From Alistipes sp. (GTDB lineage Bacteria; Bacteroidota; Bacteroidia; Bacteroidales; Rikenellaceae): DNA of 13,171 nucleotides. Shown piece by piece: positions 5,895-13,171 of the stretch. The DNA is taken from NCBI GenBank assembly GCA_029051915.1, contig JAIDKM010000065.1, positions 1 through 13,171 of the forward strand, in the 5' to 3' direction. The stretch's first letter is position 1. Every line of letters starts with the position of its first letter. The notes beneath the pieces were generated by a model, which worked only from the letters and a program-made list of their open reading frames with translations, did not search any database and was not told where the DNA came from. A program made the translations under genes and the position numbers.

Positions 5895-7928
5895 ATGAAA
5901 CCAACCGCAAACCGCCTTCCGATCGTCGAACGCGACGAATGGCTGCAACCCGTAGAAACCGAGATGAACCTCCGCTGGGAACGCTACCGGCAGAAGATCG
6001 ACGACATCCGGCGTTCGTCGGGTTCGATCGCCGACTATGCCAACGGCTACCGCTACTACGGCTGGCAGTGGGACGAGGCGCTCGACGGCTGGTGGCTGCG
6101 CGAATGGCTGCCGGGAGCGCACGACGTCTACGTCTTCGGCGACTTCAACAACTGGCAGCGCACCGAGATCCGCATGCACAAGGATGCGGCAGGCGTGTGG
6201 AGCGCCTTTTTTCCTGCGGCGATGTACCGCGACCGACTCACGCACGGCTCGCTCTACAAACTCCACGTCCACGGCTCGAACGGATGGATGGATCGCATTC
6301 CGGCCTATGCGCGGCGCGTGGTGCAGGACGACCGCACGAAGAACTACACGGCGCAGTTCTGGGCCCCGGCCGAGCCGTTCGACTGGCAGGGCGACGCGTT
6401 CGACGCCTCGAAAAACGGCGATCTGCTGATCTACGAAGCCCACGTGGGCATGGCGCAGGAGAGCGAGGGCGTGGGCACCTACCGCGAATTCACGGAGAAG
6501 ATCCTACCTATAATAAAAAAAGACGGCTACAATGCCGTGCAGCTGATGGCTATCGCCGAGCACCCCTACTACGGGTCGTTCGGCTACCACGTGTCGAGCT
6601 TCTTCGCCCCCTCGTCGCGCTTCGGCACGCCCGAAGAGCTCAAGGAGCTGATCCGCCGGGCCCACGAACTGGGCCTGGCCGTCATCATGGACTTGGTGCA
6701 CGCCCACTACGTCAAGAACCTCAACGAGGGCATCAACCAGCTCGACGGCACCGACAGCCTCTATTCCCTTCCGGGCGACGCGGGCTACCAACCCTACTGG
6801 GACTCGAAACTCTTCGACTACGGCAAACCCGAGGTGCAGCACTTCCTGCTCTCGAACGTCAAATACTGGCTCGACGAATTCCACTTCGACGGCTACCGCT
6901 TCGACGGCGTAACCTCGATGCTCTACCACCACCACGGCTACGTCGATTTCGACTGCCGCGAACGTTACTTCGACGCCGGCGTGAACACCGACGCCATCGC
7001 CTACCTCACCCTCGCCAATACGCTCGTCCACGAATTCCGCCCCGCGGCTCTGACGATCGCCGAAGACGTAAGCGGCATGCCGGGCATGTGCATCCCGACG
7101 GCCGACGGCGGCATCGGCTTCGACTACCGCCTGGGCATGGCCATCCCCGACTTTTGGATCAAATACCTGAAGGAGGTGCCCGACGAGGAGTGGAACATCT
7201 GGGAGATGTGGTCGGTCATGACCGACCGCCTGCCCGAAGTGAAGACCGTGGCCTACGCCGAGTCGCACGACCAGGCTCTGGTGGGCGACAAGACGCTGGC
7301 GTTCCGCCTGATGGACAAGGAGATGTACTTCCACATGGATCGGGCGTCGGAGAACCTCGTGATCGACCGCGGCATGGCCCTCCACAAGATGATCCGCCTG
7401 ATGACGATCTCGACGGGCGGCCAGGCCTACCTCAACTTCATGGGCAACGAGTTCGGCCACCCCGAGTGGATCGATTTCCCGCGCGAGGGCAACGGCTGGA
7501 GCTACGCCCATGCGCGGCGCCAATGGTCGCTCGCCGACAACGGATTCCTGCGCTACTCGTGGCTGGGCGACTTCGACCGGGCGATGATCGACCTGGTGAA
7601 GAAATACAAGGTATTGTCGGACGGCTATGCGTGGAACCTCCTGATGGACGAGCAGAACAAGACGATGGTCTTTTCGCACGGACGGCTGCTCTTCGTCTTC
7701 AATTGGCACCCCTCGGCGTCGATTCCCGACTACGAACTGCCCGTGCAGGAGCCGGGCAAGTACGTCCCGGTGCTCTCGACCGACGAAAAGCGCTTCGGCG
7801 GCCAGGAGCGGCAGGCGATGGACGGCGAGCACTTCTCGTTCGACGTCGTCGGCGACGACGGCACACGCTATCCCCGCATCCGCATCTACAACACGGCCCG
7901 CACGGCGACAGTCTACTTGAGGGAGTGA
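5895..7928 (+). CDS. glgB: 1,4-alpha-glucan (glycogen) branching enzyme, GH13
   Basis: 677-residue cytoplasmic enzyme that cuts alpha-1,4-glucan chains and re-attaches the pieces through alpha-1,6 bonds, creating branches in glycogen. An N-terminal CBM48-like domain covers about 55-125 (WLREWLPGAHDVYVFGDFNN). The GH13 barrel carries all four conserved regions: DLVHAH (266-271), GYRFDGVTSM (333-342), IAEDVSGMP (388-396) and YAESHDQ (454-460). The predicted nucleophile is Asp337, acid/base Glu390 and stabiliser Asp459. A C-terminal beta domain ends the protein. The DLVHAH, FDGVTSM and ESHDQ wording resembles the eukaryotic-type subfamily (GH13_8) rather than E. coli GlgB, a recalled similarity. 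The frame runs open upstream to 5562, but ATG 5895 follows the promoter and MKPTANRLPI starts a sensible N-terminus. It stands alone, with no other glycogen gene adjacent. Confidence 0.97.
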   Translation: MKPTANRLPIVERDEWLQPVETEMNLRWERYRQKIDDIRRSSGSIADYANGYRYYGWQWDEALDGWWLREWLPGAHDVYVFGDFNNWQRTEIRMHKDAAGVWSAFFPAAMYRDRLTHGSLYKLHVHGSNGWMDRIPAYARRVVQDDRTKNYTAQFWAPAEPFDWQGDAFDASKNGDLLIYEAHVGMAQESEGVGTYREFTEKILPIIKKDGYNAVQLMAIAEHPYYGSFGYHVSSFFAPSSRFGTPEELKELIRRAHELGLAVIMDLVHAHYVKNLNEGINQLDGTDSLYSLPGDAGYQPYWDSKLFDYGKPEVQHFLLSNVKYWLDEFHFDGYRFDGVTSMLYHHHGYVDFDCRERYFDAGVNTDAIAYLTLANTLVHEFRPAALTIAEDVSGMPGMCIPTADGGIGFDYRLGMAIPDFWIKYLKEVPDEEWNIWEMWSVMTDRLPEVKTVAYAESHDQALVGDKTLAFRLMDKEMYFHMDRASENLVIDRGMALHKMIRLMTISTGGQAYLNFMGNEFGHPEWIDFPREGNGWSYAHARRQWSLADNGFLRYSWLGDFDRAMIDLVKKYKVLSDGYAWNLLMDEQNKTMVFSHGRLLFVFNWHPSASIPDYELPVQEPGKYVPVLSTDEKRFGGQERQAMDGEHFSFDVVGDDGTRYPRIRIYNTARTATVYLRE

Positions 7929-7995
7929 TGCCCTGACGGCAAGCCAAAACGGCCCGTTCTCAAAAAATCCGCCCACCAAGCAAAAACGACCGGCA

Positions 7996-8029
7996 GAATC
8001 CGGCCGACCGATCGGATGGAATCCGGCCG
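7996..8029. repeat. Two 11-bp direct repeats downstream of glgB
   Basis: GAATCCGGCCG occurs at 7996-8006 and again at 8019-8029, a 23-bp period. The palindrome CCGATCGG (8008-8015) lies between the copies. They sit in the gap between glgB and the shared terminator. No function is evident; they may form an extra hairpin in the glgB 3' end. Confidence 0.5.
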
Positions 8030-8037
8030 CCCCGTCA

Positions 8038-8071
8038 AAAAATCCGCCCTTCGAAAGAGGGGCGGATTTTT
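8038..8071. terminator. Bidirectional terminator between glgB and the tamB-tonB operon
   Basis: Arms AAAAATCCGCCC (8038-8049) and GGGCGGATTTTT (8060-8071) are perfect complements around a 10-nt loop. Each strand reads a GC stem followed by a T-run, so it can stop transcription from both converging sides. The amidohydrolase stop codon (8074-8072) directly abuts the hairpin. It is 110 bp past the glgB stop. Confidence 0.9.
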
Positions 8072-9382
8072 CTAATTCTTTTCCTTGATCCGCTGCACGA
8101 CGGCCGCGACATCACGGTAGAGCTGAGGAAGATCGAGACCGGGAATCCGGCGGTTTTCGACGACGACGCGACCGTCGACGACGACCGTCTCGACATCGGC
8201 CGCCTTGCCGCAATAGACCAGATTGGAGACAACGTCGTGGATCGGCTGCAAATGGGGTTTCTGCAGGTCGATGACGATCAGGTCGGCCAACGCTCCCTCG
8301 CGCAGCACGCCCAGCTCGCCCTCGCGACCCATTGCGCGGGCTCCGTTGGCGGTCGCCAGCCGCAAAGCCTCGTAGGCCGGCAGCACCAGCGGATCGGCCG
8401 TCGCCGACTTCTGGAGGAACGCCGCCGTCCGCAGCTCCTCGAACATATCCAGGTCATTGTTGGAGCAGGTACCGTCGGTAGCGACGGTTACGAGCGCCCC
8501 CCGCTCGACCATCCGCGACACGGGAGCCACGCCGCTCGCGATCTTCATGTTGCTTTGAGGATTGTGCGAGACGGTTACGCCGCGTGCGGCCAAAATGTCG
8601 ATATCCTTGTCGTCGACCCAGACGCAATGCGCGCCGGTCATCCGCTCGTCGAGCAGTCCCAGCGAATCGAGATGCCCGACGGGCGAGCAGCCGTAACGTT
8701 CGCGGACGATGCGCATCTCTTCCTGCGTCTCGGCGATATGGGTCATCATCGTCAGCCCCAGCTTGTCGGCCAGCGCCTTGCCGCGCCGCAGGTTCTCGGG
8801 CGACACCGTATAGGGCGAATGGGGCGCCACGGCGATCCGGATGCGGTCGCGGCCGGCGGCCGACGCTGCAGCCCGCTCGATCTGCGGAAGCACCTCCTCG
8901 ATGTTCGTATCGAAATAATTGCATCCGAGCACGGCACGGATACCCAGCCGGTCGACCGTTTCGACGCACCGGTCTTCGTCGTAATACATGTCGACGAACG
9001 ACGTAACGCCCCCGAGCAGCAGCTCGACGATGCCCAGCGTCATGCCCAGCACCACGTCGTCGGCCGTCTGCCGGGCCTCGAAAGGCCAGATGTAGTCGTT
9101 GAGCCACTCCATGAGCGGAATATCGTCGGCATAGCTGCGCTGCAAGGTCATGGCCGCATGGCAATGGGTGTCGATCAGCCCCGGCATCACCAACTTGCCC
9201 CGGCAGTCGAAAATACGGGCATCGGGATGGGCGGCACGGAATGCCGCTTCGGCGTCGGGATCGGCCGACACGAATGCGATCCGGTTGTCCGCGATACCTA
9301 CGGAGCCGCAGAACGTGCGGGCTTCGTCGCCGCAGGCCGTCATCGGCAATACGGTCGCATGGGAAAAGAGAAGCGCTGACAT
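8072..9382 (-). CDS. Metal-dependent amidohydrolase, MTA/SAH-deaminase type
   Basis: 436-residue cytoplasmic enzyme of the amidohydrolase superfamily. The closest resemblance is to 5'-methylthioadenosine/S-adenosylhomocysteine deaminases, which release ammonia from the adenine ring. The HxH metal motif PGLIDTHCHAAM has His73 and His75. THIAETQEE gives metal ligand His215 and Glu218, TGAHCVW gives His252, VSHNPQSNMKIASG follows (273-284), and the metal-binding Asp303 sits in ATDGTCSNNDLDMFEELR. APHSPYTVSPE (186-196) is also typical. A C-terminal beta-sandwich segment (about 350-412) matches the composite domain seen in this group. The frame is open to 9571, but ATG 9382 starts 11 bp after the DUF1573 gene and gives the normal length. 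Substrate is uncertain: guanine, cytosine or chlorohydrolase relatives share the fold, though the SNNDLDM region favours MTA/SAH deaminase. It is the last gene of the operon. Confidence 0.9.
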   Translation of the reverse strand: MSALLFSHATVLPMTACGDEARTFCGSVGIADNRIAFVSADPDAEAAFRAAHPDARIFDCRGKLVMPGLIDTHCHAAMTLQRSYADDIPLMEWLNDYIWPFEARQTADDVVLGMTLGIVELLLGGVTSFVDMYYDEDRCVETVDRLGIRAVLGCNYFDTNIEEVLPQIERAAASAAGRDRIRIAVAPHSPYTVSPENLRRGKALADKLGLTMMTHIAETQEEMRIVRERYGCSPVGHLDSLGLLDERMTGAHCVWVDDKDIDILAARGVTVSHNPQSNMKIASGVAPVSRMVERGALVTVATDGTCSNNDLDMFEELRTAAFLQKSATADPLVLPAYEALRLATANGARAMGREGELGVLREGALADLIVIDLQKPHLQPIHDVVSNLVYCGKAADVETVVVDGRVVVENRRIPGLDLPQLYRDVAAVVQRIKEKN

Positions 9383-9393
9383 AAACAAATTTT

Positions 9394-9816
9394 TTATTCG
9401 ATGGAGTTTCCCTGCACGGTAATCACCTCGCGGCCCGTGATGGAGTTGGAGTAGATCTGCAGCACCTTGTTGAAGGTGCCCGGCTCGCTCTTGAGCGGTT
9501 CGTACGTAACGCGGATCACTCCCTCGCCGCCGGGTTCCACGGGGCGCTTGGGAAACGACGCCTTGAAACACGAGCAGGAAGTGAGCACACGCACGATGAC
9601 CAGCGGGGCGGTGCCCTCGTTGCGGAAGACGAAGTCCTGCACCAGATCGCTGCCCTTGCGGGCCACATCGCCGAAGTCGTGCGTCGCCACGGGCAGCACC
9701 AGCCGGGCACCCTTCTGCGGCTCCGGCTGCCGGGCCGGGGACTCCTGCGCCCGGCCGGAAAAGAGACCTGCACCCACGAGGAGCCAGCAGGTCAGAATGA
9801 AGCGGAAAAGTTTCAT
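9394..9816 (-). CDS. Exported DUF1573-domain protein
   Basis: 140 residues with a signal peptide (MKLFRFILTCWLLVGAGLFS, likely cleavage GRA|Q after residue 23). The remainder is one DUF1573 immunoglobulin-like/ASH-type beta domain. HDFGDVARKGSDLVQDFVFRN is at about 46-66, TSCSCFKASFPK with Cys81 and Cys83 follows, and PGGEGVIRVTYEP is at 95-107. The paired cysteines are a hallmark of the domain. The function of DUF1573 proteins is unknown; they are abundant in Bacteroidota and predicted periplasmic or surface exposed. The gene begins 7 bp after tonB and ends 11 bp before the amidohydrolase gene, so it is co-transcribed with the TonB motor and may act in the envelope with it. No lipobox is visible. 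Confidence 0.9.
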   Translation of the reverse strand: MKLFRFILTCWLLVGAGLFSGRAQESPARQPEPQKGARLVLPVATHDFGDVARKGSDLVQDFVFRNEGTAPLVIVRVLTSCSCFKASFPKRPVEPGGEGVIRVTYEPLKSEPGTFNKVLQIYSNSITGREVITVQGNSIE

Positions 9817-9823
9817 AACTTAC

Positions 9824-10510
9824 TTATTTCATGCGGAAAACATAGGTGATCGTACCTCCCTGCACGGCGGCACGGCTCTCGGTGAACCGAGCCTTGCGCG
9901 CGGCGGCGAGGGCGGCCTCCACCAGCTGCGGATCGCTCACGGTCGATCCTTTGGGTTCGAACGCGGCGCTCGTAACATCGCCCTTCGGCCCCACGGTAAC
10001 CCGCACAACGATCTTGCCGCTTTGGTTGCCGGGGTAAGAGGGACGCGGCAGCGAGCCCACCAGGCCGCGGCCCTGGAGCCCCTTGTCGATCTGGTCGAGA
10101 CCGTCGGGATTCAACCCGGGACCCGTCCCCGACGACTTCTCCTCGCCCTCGCGGGCATGGGTGTTTCCGGCGTTCGCAGGTTCGTCGGCGCCGCTCTTGT
10201 TCATGTTGAACAGCGCCCGGGGATTGGGCGTGCGGGTCGTCTCGTCGCGGCCCTCGGTCTGCGCCGTATGCTCCGCGGGAGCAGGTGCTTCGTGGATGCG
10301 CGGGCTGGGCGAACTCTTCGCGGGCTGCGGCGGCTCGGGAACAGGAGGATCGAAGAATTCGATTTCGATCTCCTCGCCCGGCTTAGCGGCGATACGGTCG
10401 AAATCGAACGAGACGAATGCGAACGACAGCCCCAGCAGCAACGCATAGGCCGCCGCCGCACATACCGCCCACCGCCGCGGGCCCCGTTCGTTCGGATCGT
10501 AGTAACGCAT
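9824..10510 (-). CDS. tonB: TonB-family energy transducer
   Basis: 228-residue inner-membrane-anchored protein that passes proton-motive energy from ExbB-ExbD to outer-membrane TonB-dependent receptors. A single N-terminal transmembrane helix covers about 14-35, followed by acidic EEIEIEFFDPP and a proline-rich linker (PPVPEPPQPAK, 55-65). A low-complexity charged spacer spans about 80-145. The C-terminal TonB domain runs about 153-228 (RPSYPGNQSGKIVVRVTVGP), with the YP pair at 159-160 and the terminal TYVFRMK strand. It starts 6 bp after exbD, so the three motor genes are a unit. The linker is short compared with E. coli TonB. Another possible role is a specialised transducer for one receptor set, which sequence alone cannot settle. 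Confidence 0.93.
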   Translation of the reverse strand: MRYYDPNERGPRRWAVCAAAAYALLLGLSFAFVSFDFDRIAAKPGEEIEIEFFDPPVPEPPQPAKSSPSPRIHEAPAPAEHTAQTEGRDETTRTPNPRALFNMNKSGADEPANAGNTHAREGEEKSSGTGPGLNPDGLDQIDKGLQGRGLVGSLPRPSYPGNQSGKIVVRVTVGPKGDVTSAAFEPKGSTVSDPQLVEAALAAARKARFTESRAAVQGGTITYVFRMK

Positions 10511-10516
10511 CTCGGT

Positions 10517-10921
10517 TTATTCGGGCTGGGTCGCAGCCTGCAACTTGTAGCCGTTGCGCTTGGCGACGTTCATCACCTTGACCACCTCGTCCCACACGAC
10601 CGACTTGTCGGCGTGCAGCGACACGGTGGGTTCGTTCTGCCCTTCGAGCCGGGCCCGGAGCGCCCGTTCGACCCCTTCGAGCGATCCGACCTCCTGCAGC
10701 TCGACGTAGTAGTGGTAGGTGCCCTTGTCGTTGCGGATCGAGACCGTAGTCATGGCCTTGTCCTTGAGCTGGTTGGAGCTTTTGGGAAGCATCAGCTTCA
10801 GGGCATTGGGGTTGATGAGCGTGGTGGCGATCAGCAGAAAGAGCAACAACAGGAACATCAGGTCGGTCATCGACGAGGCCGAGAACGACTTATCGACTTT
10901 GGAACCGCGTTTGATAGCCAT
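10517..10921 (-). CDS. exbD: ExbD/TolR-family biopolymer transport protein
   Basis: 134 residues, the ExbD subunit of the TonB motor. A short basic cytoplasmic start (MAIKRGSKVDKSFSASS) leads into a single transmembrane helix MTDLMFLLLLFLLIATTLI. Asp20 is in the position of the essential proton-conducting aspartate. A periplasmic domain follows, including SLHADKSVVWDEVVKVMN near 100-117. The length is typical. The gene begins 6 bp after exbB and ends 6 bp before tonB. Confidence 0.94.
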   Translation of the reverse strand: MAIKRGSKVDKSFSASSMTDLMFLLLLFLLIATTLINPNALKLMLPKSSNQLKDKAMTTVSIRNDKGTYHYYVELQEVGSLEGVERALRARLEGQNEPTVSLHADKSVVWDEVVKVMNVAKRNGYKLQAATQPE

Positions 10922-10927
10922 GACTCT

Positions 10928-11602
10928 CTACATTTGAACGGGTTGGTTGAGAATATCCATGAAGGCGATCGAATTGGCCTCCATCTGGAACACGAGCTTC
11001 TCGATACGCGCCACCAGGTAATTGTAGCCGAAGTAGGCTGGAATACCGACCAAGAGACCCATCACCGTGGTAACCATCGCCACGTACATGCCGCTGGAGA
11101 GGAGCGCCAGGTCGACCGTACCGCCCGCCGCGGACATATCCATGAAGGTCTGCACCATGCCGAGCACCGTGCCGAGGAAGCCGATCATCGGCGCACCGCC
11201 GGCGATCGTGGCAAGGAACGGCAGGCCGTTTTCGAGGCGCGAAACCTCCAGATTGGCGACATTCTCGATGGCGGTCTGCACGTCGCCCATCGGCCGGCCG
11301 ATGCGGCCGATGCCCTTCTCGATCATGCGGGCGATGGGCGTGTCGGTCTTCTTGCAGAGGTTCACCGCCACGCCTATCTTGCCGTCGGAGATGTAGTCGC
11401 GGATGCGGTTCATGAAATTCATGTCCAGCACCGAAGCCCGGCGGATGGCGATGAAACGCTCGACGAAGATGAAGATCGTTACGCCGCCCAGCGCCAGCAG
11501 CGGCCACATCAGCCAGCCGCCTTTGGTAAACAAAGTCCACAGTCCCATGCGGGTCTCTTCACTCATGGCCGCCTCGCCGGCAGCCTGCAAAAAAGTAATC
11601 AT
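10928..11602 (-). CDS. exbB: ExbB/TolQ/MotA-family proton channel protein
   Basis: 224-residue three-helix inner-membrane subunit that forms the pentameric proton channel of the TonB motor with ExbD. TM1 is at about 30-52 (WPLLALGGVTIFIFVERFIA). A cytoplasmic domain of roughly 75 residues follows. TM2 is at 128-152 (ATIAGGAPMIGFLGTVLGMV, the best conserved part) and TM3 at 170-195. I use ATG 11602; an internal ATG at 11566 would give 212 residues and is less likely because AT-rich leader sequence directly precedes the first. The gene is 33 bp after tamB, with no promoter seen between them, so it is probably co-transcribed with tamB. Confidence 0.94.
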   Translation of the reverse strand: MITFLQAAGEAAMSEETRMGLWTLFTKGGWLMWPLLALGGVTIFIFVERFIAIRRASVLDMNFMNRIRDYISDGKIGVAVNLCKKTDTPIARMIEKGIGRIGRPMGDVQTAIENVANLEVSRLENGLPFLATIAGGAPMIGFLGTVLGMVQTFMDMSAAGGTVDLALLSSGMYVAMVTTVMGLLVGIPAYFGYNYLVARIEKLVFQMEANSIAFMDILNQPVQM

Positions 11603-11635
11603 AAGTTCGTTGTTTTATTTAAGTTTTTTTTCGAA

Positions 11636-13171
11636 TCATTCGTTCTCGGATGCCCCGGCTGCAGAGCGGATCGAATCCGCCTTCTCCTTTTCGGCCCGGC
11701 GGGCGGCACGGCGCGCCTGCCGTTTCTTGTTGGTAAAACGTTCCCGTACCCGCTGGCGGAAATCGCGGAAGTTGTTGAAATCCTCCTTATAGTAAACGCC
11801 GATGCCGGTCTCCTGCAGACCCTGGTTCTCGTCGAAACGGTCGATGGTCTGCGTGAAAGCCTTCAGCTTGAGCGTTCCGGCCCGGTCGATCAGGTAGGTA
11901 ACGTAGGCTTCGCCCATGAAGTTCGACAGGGAGTTGTTGACAGCCTGCTTGTTGTCGATCAGGTAGTTGCCCTCGACCTCCACGAGCAGACGGTCGTCGA
12001 TCAGGCTCTTCGAAAGACCGAAATCGACCTCCTCGCCCGTCAGCTCCGATTTCGGGCGGTAGCGGATCACCAGGTTGTAGTCGCTCGTCGAGAGCCAGTT
12101 GCTCAGCTGGTTGGAGAGGAACTCCAGACCCGTGGCGGCCGAAAGCGACTCGCCGATGTTGGAGCTCGACGCGGCGTTGTTCTCCGCCAGGAAGCTGTTG
12201 AACAACAGCAGATAGAGGAACTGCATGTTCACCGACTCGGGCGTAGCCAGCGCATTGGCCACGACGACCTGCGTTTCGGGATCCGACGCAGGCACATGCA
12301 CCTCGAACGTTACGGAAGGGTTGGAGAGCCGGTCGCCCAGATGGATGACGCACTCCACGGGTACCGAACGGTCGGTGCCGCCCTTGTCGGAGGTGCCCTG
12401 CAGCAGAGGCTGCAGCGATGCCTTGACCTTGTATACGGCGTCGATGTCGAGCAGCGCGTCCATCGGTGCCCCCGTCCACTGGATCGTCGAACCGCTCTCG
12501 ATGGTGAAACGCTTGTTGATGATGTTCTGCAACGACAGCTGGTAGCTTCCCTCGCGGATCGAGTAGTCGCCGTACATCTCGAAGACGTTGGAGCGGGGAG
12601 CGATCTGCAGGTTGAGCGAACCCTCGCCGCGGGCCTTCACCGTATTGCCCGACACGGCCAGCTCGACCTCGACGTTGGGCCGCACGTCGAGGGCCAGGGC
12701 GATGTTCATCCGGTTGTTTCCGGAAGTCTGCCGCTGACGCCGGCGTTCGAACGAGAGTTTTTTGCGCATCACCTTGTCGAGCGTATCGACAGGCGCCGGC
12801 TTCTCGAAGACCACGAAGTCGGCATAGGAGATATTCGACTTGCTGGAAAGCGGCATCGAGAACGAGGAGTTGCCCTCGGTCTGGGCGGCGATGTCCATGT
12901 CGACCTGCCCCTTGTCGCCCGATATGCGGGCCATGCCCGAGGCGTAGACACGCCCGTAGAAGAAGTCGTTTTCATCGGCCGTCGTGTTGAGCACCAGCAT
13001 GTTGTCGGGAGCCACGCGCAGGTCGTAGGCGATGTTCGAAAGATGTTGCAGGTTCAGGTCGATGTCGAGCCGCCCGCGGTTGCCCTCCGGGTCGAAAAAC
13101 GGCACGTTGGCGGCCCGGAAACGGTTGCCCTTGACATCCAGCACCGCGTCGGGCACCGAATAGGTTACCTG
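11636..13171 (-). CDS. tamB: TamB-like translocation/assembly protein (C-terminal 511 residues, 5' end outside window)
   Basis: The frame is open without a stop to the right edge (the last in-window codons read QVTYSVPDAVLD), so the start lies beyond 13171; the GTG at 13156 is not a believable start. The visible part is the C-terminal TamB (DUF490) domain: repetitive beta strands, LSNQLSNWLSTSDYNLVIRY, and the closing beta segments GEAYVTYLIDRAGTLKLKAF and TGIGVYYKEDFNNF. TamB-type proteins span the periplasm from the inner membrane and help outer-membrane protein or lipid delivery. After the last strand there is an unusual strongly basic tail of about 40 residues (RERFTNKKRQARRAARRAEK). It precedes the TonB motor genes by 33 bp. 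Confidence 0.92.
   Translation of the reverse strand, partial: QVTYSVPDAVLDVKGNRFRAANVPFFDPEGNRGRLDIDLNLQHLSNIAYDLRVAPDNMLVLNTTADENDFFYGRVYASGMARISGDKGQVDMDIAAQTEGNSSFSMPLSSKSNISYADFVVFEKPAPVDTLDKVMRKKLSFERRRQRQTSGNNRMNIALALDVRPNVEVELAVSGNTVKARGEGSLNLQIAPRSNVFEMYGDYSIREGSYQLSLQNIINKRFTIESGSTIQWTGAPMDALLDIDAVYKVKASLQPLLQGTSDKGGTDRSVPVECVIHLGDRLSNPSVTFEVHVPASDPETQVVVANALATPESVNMQFLYLLLFNSFLAENNAASSSNIGESLSAATGLEFLSNQLSNWLSTSDYNLVIRYRPKSELTGEEVDFGLSKSLIDDRLLVEVEGNYLIDNKQAVNNSLSNFMGEAYVTYLIDRAGTLKLKAFTQTIDRFDENQGLQETGIGVYYKEDFNNFRDFRQRVRERFTNKKRQARRAARRAEKEKADSIRSAAGASENE

Noticed and set aside
5522..7936. 804-residue open frame overlapping glgB in another plus-strand frame
   Set aside because: It is a GC-codon-bias shadow: Arg/Pro/Gly-rich low-complexity translation without domains, while glgB in the other frame has every catalytic motif.
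6504..7979. 491-residue minus-strand frame antisense to glgB
   Set aside because: Val/His/Arg-rich translation typical of the antisense of GC3-rich codons; no start context, promoter or domain.
8237..9379. 380-residue plus-strand frame antisense to the amidohydrolase
   Set aside because: Covered by a clear enzyme gene on the other strand. Composition and lack of any domain indicate a shadow frame.
1..13171. Search for defence, CRISPR, mobile-element or secretion-toxin systems
   Set aside because: No repeat-spacer arrays, transposase or integrase motifs, tRNA-like structures or toxin-antitoxin pairs were seen by eye; all sizable genes are accounted for by housekeeping or envelope families.

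Overview
The window most likely comes from a GC-rich member of the Bacteroidales, and Alistipes (Rikenellaceae) is my best guess. Three things point there. Promoters read TAnnTTTG, the Bacteroidota -7 box. There is no clear Shine-Dalgarno sequence in front of most genes. The protein families are typical gut Bacteroidales versions. The genus is inference. There is one plus-strand gene (glgB); everything else reads on the minus strand.

Region 1 (1-3330, minus). A tripartite drug-efflux operon is transcribed tetR -> tolC-like outer-membrane channel -> lipoprotein periplasmic adaptor -> RND pump, with the pump cut by the left window edge after 21 codons. A good TAnnTTTG promoter and an AT-rich palindrome lie in front of tetR, consistent with an autoregulated, inducible pump. 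Region 2 (3293-5690, minus). A POT/PTR2 proton-coupled peptide transporter ends in a strong hairpin terminator. Upstream of it is a YczE/DUF6198-like integral membrane protein. Region 3 (5690-8071). A compact divergent promoter region separates the YczE-like gene from glgB, a GH13 glycogen branching enzyme standing alone on the plus strand. glgB ends at a bidirectional terminator shared with the converging operon. Region 4 (8072-13171, minus). A tight cell-envelope operon runs tamB (5' part outside the window) -> exbB -> exbD -> tonB -> DUF1573 lipid-free exported protein -> MTA/SAH-deaminase-type amidohydrolase. Gaps between exbB and the last gene are only 6-11 bp.

Functionally the window is mostly envelope biology: export of toxic compounds, peptide uptake, the energising motor for TonB-dependent outer-membrane import, and outer-membrane assembly (TamB), plus glycogen branching and a purine-nucleoside deaminase. 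I found no RNA genes, insertion sequences, CRISPR arrays or phage genes, and no convincing new multi-gene system. The most interesting points are the candidate TetR operator, the make-up of the tamB-tonB-deaminase operon, the altered proton-coupling motif of the POT transporter, and the compact divergent promoter region in front of glgB.
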